Part shown: piece by piece, positions 59,270 through 64,000 of the stretch
Layout of the letters: every line of letters begins with the position of its first letter
How positions within the stretch are numbered: the first letter of the stretch is position 1
Assembly (NCBI RefSeq): GCF_041435355.1
Contig: NZ_CP108442.1
Span: 4,154,001 to 4,218,000 of the forward strand
Length of the DNA: 64,000 nt
Origin: Streptomyces sp. NBC_01276
GTDB lineage: Bacteria; Actinomycetota; Actinomycetes; Streptomycetales; Streptomycetaceae
Direction of reading: 5' to 3'
Notes under the pieces: generated by a model
What the model was told of the DNA's origin: nothing
The model's input: the letters and a program-made list of their open reading frames with translations, nothing else
Databases searched by the model: none
Program-made: the position numbers and the translations under genes

Positions 59270-59515
59270 ATGAGCACCGCAGAGCAGGGGATGACACACG
59301 ACGAGCTGATGACACTGCCCGTCGCCGTGCCGCTGGAGACTGCCAACCGTGCGTTGCACCTCGGCCGGACCACCGGCTACCACCTCGCCCGGACTGGGCG
59401 TTATCCCGTCCGGGTCCTGCGCCACGGACGGGCGTACAAGATTTCGCGCTATGACCTGCACCGGCACCTCGGCGTCGTCGCGTCTGCCCCGTCGGCGCCG
59501 GATGCTGGCGAGTAG
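59270..59515 (+). CDS. Small HTH protein, probable excisionase/recombination directionality factor
   Basis: 81 residues. The central part (TANRALHLGRTTGYHLARTG, then YPVRVLRHGRAYKISRYDL) is the MerR/AlpA-like winged helix found in excisionases: helix, turn, helix, then a beta wing with the phrase 'KISRYDL'. The ATG has GGGGGCAG just upstream. It is divergent from the Xre-integrase operon and followed by a perfect 19-bp terminator. A general regulator remains possible. Confidence 0.75.
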   Translation: MSTAEQGMTHDELMTLPVAVPLETANRALHLGRTTGYHLARTGRYPVRVLRHGRAYKISRYDLHRHLGVVASAPSAPDAGE

Positions 59516-59523
59516 GTGCTGCA

Positions 59524-59568
59524 AGTGGCAGGCCCCGCCCGGACTCCGGGCGGGGCCTGCCACTGTTT
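59524..59568 (+). terminator. Strong terminator after the excisionase-like gene
   Basis: A 19-bp perfect stem (arms 59524-59542 and 59546-59564) around a 3-nt loop, followed by GTTT. It lies 8 bases after the stop codon. The reverse face overlaps the end of the small zinc-motif gene and may serve both. Confidence 0.92.
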
Positions 59569-59737
59569 AGAGCCCTCGGCGTCTCACGTGCTCGCCGTAG
59601 GTCGGGGCGGGGGCGTAGCGAGGCGCGCAGTCGGGGCAGGCGGAGATCGTGACGGGAGCGCCGCTCTGGCGTTCGATGAAGCGCACCGGGATGGGGGCGG
59701 ACGTCTCCCGGCGGCAACCGCAGCAGGTCGCGCTCAT
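59567..59737 (-). CDS. Small cysteine-rich protein (two CxxC-type pairs)
   Basis: 56 residues. Cysteines in ATCCGCRRE and SACPDCAPRY are spaced like a small zinc ribbon. It is a typical orphan of actinomycete integrative elements; function unknown. The start is the ATG at 59735-59737, sharing 4 bp (ATGA) with the end of the gene upstream. Confidence 0.65.
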   Translation of the reverse strand: MSATCCGCRRETSAPIPVRFIERQSGAPVTISACPDCAPRYAPAPTYGEHVRRRGL

Positions 59738-60117
59738 ACGGCGGCGCCCGCATGGGCCGGCGCTCCGGGGTAGCTGTACGGGTAGTCCATGCCTGCTGCG
59801 GCGAAGGCTGCTGCGCGGCGGCGCTCGCGTTGCCAATCCTGCTCGGTCCGGGGCCGGGGGAAGCCTGCGACGTAGGGGCGGGCGACGTTCGGCAGGTCAT
59901 CCTCGAACGGCTCGCCTCGCTCGACGACGTGGGGGGCGGGCGGCGTGTTCCACGGCTTGAGCCAGATCGAAGGGGAGAGCTGAACCGGGGTCGGCTGCGC
60001 CGTGAAGTGTGCGGCGGAGTGTCGGCCCGGCTTCCTGGTGCGGAGAGAGAGCAGGAGTAAGGGAGTGACCCACAGCAGCCATAGCAGCGGGTGCAGGGGG
60101 GCGATAAGGTCGCGCAT
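59734..60117 (-). CDS. Small membrane-anchored element protein, unknown function
   Basis: 127 residues. One N-terminal TM helix (PLHPLLWLLWVTPLLLLSL) precedes a Pro-rich cytosolic part (FEDDLPNVARPYVAGFPRPR). Similar small proteins with an ARPY-like motif occur in AICEs without a known role. It is translationally coupled to the small cysteine-rich gene. The ATG is at 60115-60117. Confidence 0.6.
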   Translation of the reverse strand: MRDLIAPLHPLLWLLWVTPLLLLSLRTRKPGRHSAAHFTAQPTPVQLSPSIWLKPWNTPPAPHVVERGEPFEDDLPNVARPYVAGFPRPRTEQDWQRERRRAAAFAAAGMDYPYSYPGAPAHAGAAV

Positions 60118-60191
60118 GTCGGCAGCTCCTCGAAAGCTGGTGATGTTTCGGCCCCCGGCGGGCCGGGCCTAATCGGCCTGCCGGGGTTCTT

Positions 60192-60236
60192 AGTTGGCGA
60201 CGGTAGCCAACTTGTCTACCTACGTCTACCGACGTA
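60192..60236. promoter_or_regulatory. Palindromic operators upstream of the GntR gene
   Basis: AGTTGGC-N7-GCCAACT (60192-60212) and TACGTC-TACC-GACGTA (60221-60236) are perfect inverted repeats. GTCTACC recurs at about 60214, 60224 and 60273. Spacing before the GntR start (60289) places them over its promoter and in reach of the divergent membrane-protein gene. The inner palindrome is the expected size for a GntR dimer. Confidence 0.6.
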
Positions 60237-60288
60237 TGGCAACGAGTAGCGACGCTAGGCGATGTGGCCAGTTGTCTACCCTCTTGGC

Positions 60289-60567
60289 ATGGCAGTGAGT
60301 GAAGGACCCGCGCGCGAGGTCGACCATGGGTCGGCGACCCCGGTGTACGTGCAGATCGCGCGATTTGTGATCGAGGACATCGAGAGCGGGAAACTGCCCG
60401 TCGGGCGGCGAATCCCGTCCGAGTCGGCGATGAAGGGTGAGTTCGGCGTCGCCCGAGACACCGCTCGTCACGCCGTCGACTACCTGCGCACTGAGGGGTA
60501 CGTGCACACCGTGCCGCAGCGCGGAACGTTCGTCCTCGATCGGAGCGCAACGCCCAACGCCGAGTAG
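60289..60567 (+). CDS. Single-domain GntR-type regulator
   Basis: 92 residues containing only a GntR winged helix: VYVQIARFVIEDIESGKLPV, then GRRIPSESAMKGEFGVARDT, HAVDYLRTEGYVHTVPQRGT. No effector-binding domain follows, which is typical of regulators in integrative elements. The start is the ATG at 60289 (MAVSEGPAREV); a longer frame from 60262 would overlap the operators. It probably binds the palindromes in its own promoter. Confidence 0.88.
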   Translation: MAVSEGPAREVDHGSATPVYVQIARFVIEDIESGKLPVGRRIPSESAMKGEFGVARDTARHAVDYLRTEGYVHTVPQRGTFVLDRSATPNAE

Positions 60568-60609
60568 CCGTCCGCTCGCCACCTCGGGGGATGGGCGACG
60601 AGCGGACGG
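60568..60609 (+). terminator. Hairpin after the GntR gene
   Basis: Perfect 11-bp arms CCGTCCGCTCG (60568-60578) and CGAGCGGACGG (60599-60609), immediately after the GntR stop codon. Confidence 0.75.
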
Positions 60610-60620
60610 GCATGGCGGGA

Positions 60621-60660
60621 CGCTGCGGCCCCGTGGGGGAGCACGAGTACGGCCGCAGCG
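60621..60660 (-). terminator. Hairpin after the Nudix-SAHH-like operon
   Basis: Perfect 10-bp arms CGCTGCGGCC (60621-60630) and GGCCGCAGCG (60651-60660), 23 bp past the reverse-strand Nudix stop codon. With the previous hairpin it isolates the two convergent units. Confidence 0.7.
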
Positions 60661-60682
60661 ATCCCGTTCGGGCGCGGCTCGG

Positions 60683-61231
60683 TCAGCCGCGCGCCGCGGC
60701 GAGCACGCGGCTGCGCAGGGGCTCTGAGGTGAGCGTGTCCGCGAACTGCCACGAGAAGTTGGTGACCTCCTCCTCCTGGAGCTCGACCGCTTCCACGGTG
60801 GTGCGGAACAAGAACCGGAAGTCGAAGTGCATGTGCTCGGGTTCACCCTTGGCGTCGTTCGCCGGGATGACGTGAGTGTCGATGTGCAGTGGACCCTCGC
60901 CGACGACCTCGACCTGCTCGGCCCGGATGCCCGTCTCCTCGGTCAGTTCTCGCAGCGCGGCGTCGAGCAGTGTCTCGTCGTCGGTCTCGATGTGGCCACC
61001 CGGCAAGAGCCACTTCTGTAGGGCGCGGTGCTCGATGGTAAGCACGCGACCGTCGGCGCGGAGCAGGATGGCGCCGGCCGTGGCGTGGCCTCGGAACTCC
61101 TTCCGCGACCCGATGCTGTTGCCCGCGACGTCGAGCGTCTCGGAGAGAGGCGCAAGCGGGTCCTTGTCCGCCGGGTGCTGGTCGAGATAGGCGTCGAGGG
61201 TCTCGCGTACGTGCTGTGCCGTGATCGGCAT
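60683..61231 (-). CDS. Nudix hydrolase of the element (candidate Pif-like protein)
   Basis: 182 residues. The Nudix box is intact (GGHIETDDETLLDAALREL then TEETGI: G-x5-E-x7-RE-x2-EE-x-G). The N-terminal helix pair precedes it and a short C-terminal strand follows. The pSAM2 element encodes a Nudix protein, Pif, that blocks transfer into cells already carrying it; homology here is suggested only by fold and location. The gene lies 14 bp after the SAHH-like gene, so both are in one operon. The substrate is unknown. Confidence 0.88.
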   Translation of the reverse strand: MPITAQHVRETLDAYLDQHPADKDPLAPLSETLDVAGNSIGSRKEFRGHATAGAILLRADGRVLTIEHRALQKWLLPGGHIETDDETLLDAALRELTEETGIRAEQVEVVGEGPLHIDTHVIPANDAKGEPEHMHFDFRFLFRTTVEAVELQEEEVTNFSWQFADTLTSEPLRSRVLAAARG

Positions 61232-61245
61232 GGTGCGGGGTCTCC

Positions 61246-62373
61246 CTACTGATTGCGGTTGAAGAAGTCGAGCCAGGTAGCGGCGATGGTGGCCCGTTCG
61301 GCGGCGCCAACCTCGTGCATACCGTGGCCGAGCTCGCCGTGCGTGAGCTTCTTGATTCCGGCGAGTATTTCGGCCTGAACCAAGAAGATGAACGGCCCGA
61401 CGCTCGCGCCGTGCAGGAAGTTGACGGCGTTCCCTCCGTTGAGGAGGTAGAAGAAGTGCCCGGTGGTCTGGTACTTCGTGACGTGGTCCGCGCTCGGGGT
61501 CTGCTGGTAGACATCGGGGAGCGCGGCGAGGTCGAGCTCGTCCTCGCTTGAGGTCACTGTGGCGACGTAGGCGCCGTTCCTGAGCGTCGCGAAGTCCTCC
61601 CCGCGTAAGGAGACGCTGCCCGTCGCGCACAGCACGAGTCCGGCGCCGTGCAGGGCTGTGTCGCGGTCCCGGGCGACGCCGAACCCTTGCGAAAGCGCCT
61701 GTGTGGTCCGCACGGGGTCGATGTCGTACACCGTGACCCTGATGCCCTTGGCGTGCAGCAGGCGAGCGATGCTCGACCCCAGCTTGCCGAACCCGAGGAC
61801 CAGCGCGTTCCGGCCGTGCAGGATGTCGCCGCGGCTGCGCATGAGCGCCTCTGTGGAGAACACCACGCTCTGACCAACGAGGTAGTCCTCGGGGTCCTTG
61901 AGGGGTGAGCGGGCCACGGACACGACGGGGCACGGCAGCTTGTCCCGCTCGGCGTAGCGACGGTGCCCGTTCTCGGTGTCCTCGACGACGCCGAGGATTC
62001 GACCGGAGAAGCGATCACACAGGGCGTCGAGGGCGGGCGCGAAGTACCCGCCCACGTCGCACAAGACGACGTCCTCGCCGGCGGCTCGGGACTCCAAGTA
62101 GTCAACCGCCGTGTCGGGGTTCTCGAACATCTCCCGGGTCAAGGTGTCGCACTGCGTCATCTTCTCGACGGTGCGGCGGGCGGCGGGGTCGATGCTCTTG
62201 GGCTTCGGCAGGACAACGCGCAGGTCGGTTGAGGTGCCGATACCTCGGACGAACGACGGGCGCTCGGGGAGCAGGTGGGTGATCAGGAAGGACGCGGGGC
62301 GCTCGCGAGGCGCGAAGGTGCGCGAGATACGCGCGAAATACGAGTCGAGGCGGGCACGCTCGAACTGTTCCAT
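61246..62373 (-). CDS. Divergent S-adenosylhomocysteine hydrolase-like NAD-binding protein
   Basis: 375 residues. Eye alignment to SAHH shows GVVEDTENGHRRY (for GVSEETTTGVHRLY, keeping the Glu), SPLKDPEDYLVGQ (keeping the Lys and Asp of the active site but Gln for the Cys), the NAD site LVLGFGKLGSSIARLL, and NGGNAVNFLHGASVGPF where true SAHHs have NLGCAMGHPS. The GHFD and GHPS histidines are therefore missing. An intact cofactor site with an altered active site suggests a related but different reaction. The start is the ATG at 62371-62373, with AAGGGAAG upstream. It is coupled to the Nudix gene. Confidence 0.82.
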   Translation of the reverse strand: MEQFERARLDSYFARISRTFAPRERPASFLITHLLPERPSFVRGIGTSTDLRVVLPKPKSIDPAARRTVEKMTQCDTLTREMFENPDTAVDYLESRAAGEDVVLCDVGGYFAPALDALCDRFSGRILGVVEDTENGHRRYAERDKLPCPVVSVARSPLKDPEDYLVGQSVVFSTEALMRSRGDILHGRNALVLGFGKLGSSIARLLHAKGIRVTVYDIDPVRTTQALSQGFGVARDRDTALHGAGLVLCATGSVSLRGEDFATLRNGAYVATVTSSEDELDLAALPDVYQQTPSADHVTKYQTTGHFFYLLNGGNAVNFLHGASVGPFIFLVQAEILAGIKKLTHGELGHGMHEVGAAERATIAATWLDFFNRNQ

Positions 62374-62440
62374 GGACTCACTTCCCTTGGGGGACGGTAA
62401 GGATCAGGACAGGTGCGGGGGGTGGGGAGCGTGGCGGTGG

Positions 62441-62947
62441 TTAGGCGCGAAACGGCGCTCGGCGATGACGGCCCGAGCCTCCGAGGGTGAAGCGGGAACG
62501 CGCTGCGGGCGCCGGTGGGGCGGACGGCCCGCGAGCCGGAACGGGGTAGGCGTTTAGGCAGTACCGGGCGTCGTAGTCGCTGATGCTGATCAGGTAGGCG
62601 TCGCCAGCGCTGAGCACGCGTATCGCCCGCTCGTACTCGGTTTCGCTGTGACGCCAAGCGCGTAGGGCATCGTCGGGCCTTGGATAGGTCGGATCGACGA
62701 TCGAGAGCGGGGCGTCCCGCATGGTCGATGACTGAGGATCGAGGGAGAACCGGCGGGCGAGCCGTTCAGCCTCGACTCGGAGCCATCGGGCGGCGAGGCG
62801 CGGTGTACTGGCGCGATGGACAGCGAGCAATACCTCGCGGGAGCCAGTGAGGCCAGTTGCCGTTGTCTCGCACCGGTACGCGAGGACGGTCTGCGTGAGT
62901 GGTCGTGCTGACGCCGGAGGGGCGGGCGTCAGCACGCGCGCGCTCAC
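62441..62947 (-). CDS. Hypothetical element protein
   Basis: 168 residues. The core (VLAYRCETTATGLTGSREVL, RLARRFSLDPQSSTMRDAPL) looks like a small alpha/beta protein; the C-terminal 35 residues are basic and Pro-rich. No family recognised. The GTG start (62945-62947) overlaps the end of the upstream orphan gene. It forms part of a reverse-strand operon leading to the SAHH-like and Nudix genes. Confidence 0.6.
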   Translation of the reverse strand: MSARVLTPAPPASARPLTQTVLAYRCETTATGLTGSREVLLAVHRASTPRLAARWLRVEAERLARRFSLDPQSSTMRDAPLSIVDPTYPRPDDALRAWRHSETEYERAIRVLSAGDAYLISISDYDARYCLNAYPVPARGPSAPPAPAARSRFTLGGSGRHRRAPFRA

Positions 62948-63381
62948 CGCGCGCCCCTCGCCTCTTCGCGGCGTTCGATGAGTTGCCCGAGCTGGATGTA
63001 GCACAGCTCGACCTGACTCGGGGTGAGGATCAGTACGGACTCGACAGAGCCGCCATCCTCGTTGTGGATCACAACCAGTAGGGCGGCCTGCTCTGCCCTG
63101 TGGTCGTAGATCACATCACTCTGCATGGGCGTGATGTGGGTGGGCTTCGCTGGAACGGGACGCAGCGTCGTACCGTCTGCGCGGGCGGACCATTCCGGGC
63201 CACCACCCGGGGGGCGCAGGTGGTACGACGCTGAGGTGTCGCTCGGCAGAGTGACCACGACACCGATATTCCCGCCCTTGGCGAGGTCGGCGGCGAGGTC
63301 ACCCAATCGCGGATGGAACGGGTCGCCTGTACGTAACTGGGCTTCCTGCGCAGTGCGTTGCACTGCGGTCTGTTCGGCCAT
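62944..63381 (-). CDS. Hypothetical element protein
   Basis: 145 residues. Mixed alpha/beta composition; a segment ALLVVIHNEDGGSVESVLIL resembles a small beta-sheet core, and the C-terminal helix is charged (QLIERREEARGAR). No family recognised. It starts at the ATG 63379-63381, 55 bp downstream of the regulator gene, and overlaps the next orphan gene by 4 bp, so it belongs to the same transcription unit. Confidence 0.62.
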   Translation of the reverse strand: MAEQTAVQRTAQEAQLRTGDPFHPRLGDLAADLAKGGNIGVVVTLPSDTSASYHLRPPGGGPEWSARADGTTLRPVPAKPTHITPMQSDVIYDHRAEQAALLVVIHNEDGGSVESVLILTPSQVELCYIQLGQLIERREEARGAR

Positions 63382-63436
63382 GCCCCGAAGTTAGGACGCG
63401 AGTAGCAGCCCAATATGAACCGGAGGAATACCGCAC

Positions 63437-64000
63437 TCAGCCGTCGAGGTGGAAACGGTCCGACATGCGGCGCAGCTTCTCGCGAGTAGCTGCCCGTTCG
63501 GCGTACACGATGCCACGCAGGGTTGACCGGGCGATCGGATGGTTACGGATGAGCTGCGGCGCGATCCGCTCGGCCGTCTCCAGCTCCGTCAGCGCCTTGT
63601 CGCGGTTGCCGTCCCACAGCCATGCGCGGGCGAGGTCCATGTGATGGTGGCCCTGTCGCGAGTTGGGCAGCGCCTCAATCAGCATCGGGTCAGTGCGCCG
63701 ACTTATGGCCAAGGCATCCCGTTGCTCGCGCATCTCCAGAGCAACGCTGATCGCATGAATCTGCACGTTCCCCGGAGAGAAGGTCAGAGAGTGACGGTCG
63801 TACACCGGCGGGCCGGCGTACTGCCCCAACCGCTTTGCGGCGGTCTTGGCGTGCTTGATTCGGTCCTTGGCCTCAGACTTCCGTCCGCCGCGCGCTGCGG
63901 AAACAGCAGCTCGCAGTTGCAGGGTTCCCCATGCGCGCAGGGCGAGCGGCTCACCCTGGTCAAAGCCCTGCTGCACACTCTTGATCGCCTTGTCGGACAG
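63437..64000 (-). CDS. TPR-type transcription regulator (N-terminus outside window)
   Basis: The visible 187 residues are the C-terminal part of a helical-repeat regulator of the type common in Streptomyces (Xre HTH followed by TPR-like helices): RAWGTLQLRAAVSAARGGRK, QGHHHMDLARAWLWDGNRDK, and ALTELETAERIAPQLIRNHP. The frame stays open past the right edge (residues LSDKAIKSVQQGF). Such regulators often head small operons with a membrane or effector gene. It probably controls the four genes downstream. Confidence 0.72.
   Translation of the reverse strand: MSDKAIKSVQQGFDQGEPLALRAWGTLQLRAAVSAARGGRKSEAKDRIKHAKTAAKRLGQYAGPPVYDRHSLTFSPGNVQIHAISVALEMREQRDALAISRRTDPMLIEALPNSRQGHHHMDLARAWLWDGNRDKALTELETAERIAPQLIRNHPIARSTLRGIVYAERAATREKLRRMSDRFHLDG

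Larger units (their letters stand above)
56756..64000. mobile_element. Integrated element at tRNA-Thr (AICE- or phage-like), left part only
   Basis: The region contains a tyrosine integrase adjacent to tRNA-Thr, an Xre-type regulator, an excisionase-like HTH protein, a GntR regulator and several orphan genes. Gene order and small-gene density differ sharply from the housekeeping genes to the left. Replication (Rep), FtsK-like transfer (Tra) and the distal att site are not in the window, so it may be an actinomycete integrative and conjugative element continuing beyond 64 kb, or a reduced relative. Confidence 0.8.

Overview
This is chromosomal DNA from a Streptomyces (high-GC actinomycete). 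The evidence is the extreme GC bias, the gene content (wblA, bldG, a fused MFS-Tmk protein, TopA with a Lys/Ala tail, a K+-independent proton-pumping pyrophosphatase) and a gene order that, from memory, matches the wblA-crp-nth-acsA-tad-bldG-hppA-topA-tmk segment of the S. coelicolor core. No rRNA operon, CRISPR array or biosynthetic gene cluster is visible.

Layout of the core, about 1-56.7 kb. The window opens inside a flotillin gene. A SulP transporter, tRNA-Pro(CGG), a metallophosphoesterase, a YqeY protein and a class A penicillin-binding protein follow. Next come the developmental regulator WblA and two ArsA/GET3-like ATPases. Two tightly coupled housekeeping groups follow: DUF4177-RidA, and Nudix-MBL-L7/L12-like. 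Then come a nucleotidyltransferase, Crp divergent from endonuclease III, a CoA-type Nudix hydrolase, a MarP protease, an alpha/beta hydrolase with a holin-like protein, NhaA, acetyl-CoA synthetase, a SulP-carbonic anhydrase fusion, a NodB-like lipoprotein, a MinD-like ATPase, a degenerate Fic-like protein and a HAD phosphatase. A well-formed 6C RNA lies between the HAD gene and an Ssd/CpaE gene that leads a seven-gene Tad pilus locus. Beyond a repeat-bearing spacer are an SftH/MrfA-type helicase, divergent bldG with its partner kinase-like gene, hppA, a lipoprotein, a methyltransferase, topA, tmk, holB and a Tap-like lipoprotein hydrolase.

Accessory region, about 56.7 kb to the right edge. 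A tRNA-Thr(CGU) gene is followed 44 bp later by the 3' end of a tyrosine integrase, which marks one junction of an integrated element whose other end is outside the window. Visible element genes are the integrase, an Xre-type regulator, a divergent excisionase-like HTH protein, two small orphans, a single-domain GntR regulator with palindromes in its promoter, and a reverse-strand gene run. In transcription order that run is a TPR-type regulator, two orphans, a divergent S-adenosylhomocysteine hydrolase-like protein and a Nudix protein. Replication and transfer genes are not seen, so whether it is an AICE or a degenerate relative cannot be settled here.

The most interesting items are the SAHH-like/Nudix operon with its regulator, the 6C RNA at the ssd locus, the AT-richer convergent spacer at 30.9-31.3 kb, the DasR-like site upstream of acsA, and the fusion proteins (SulP-carbonic anhydrase, MFS-Tmk-coiled coil). 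All functional calls come from reading the sequence by eye; no database search was run.
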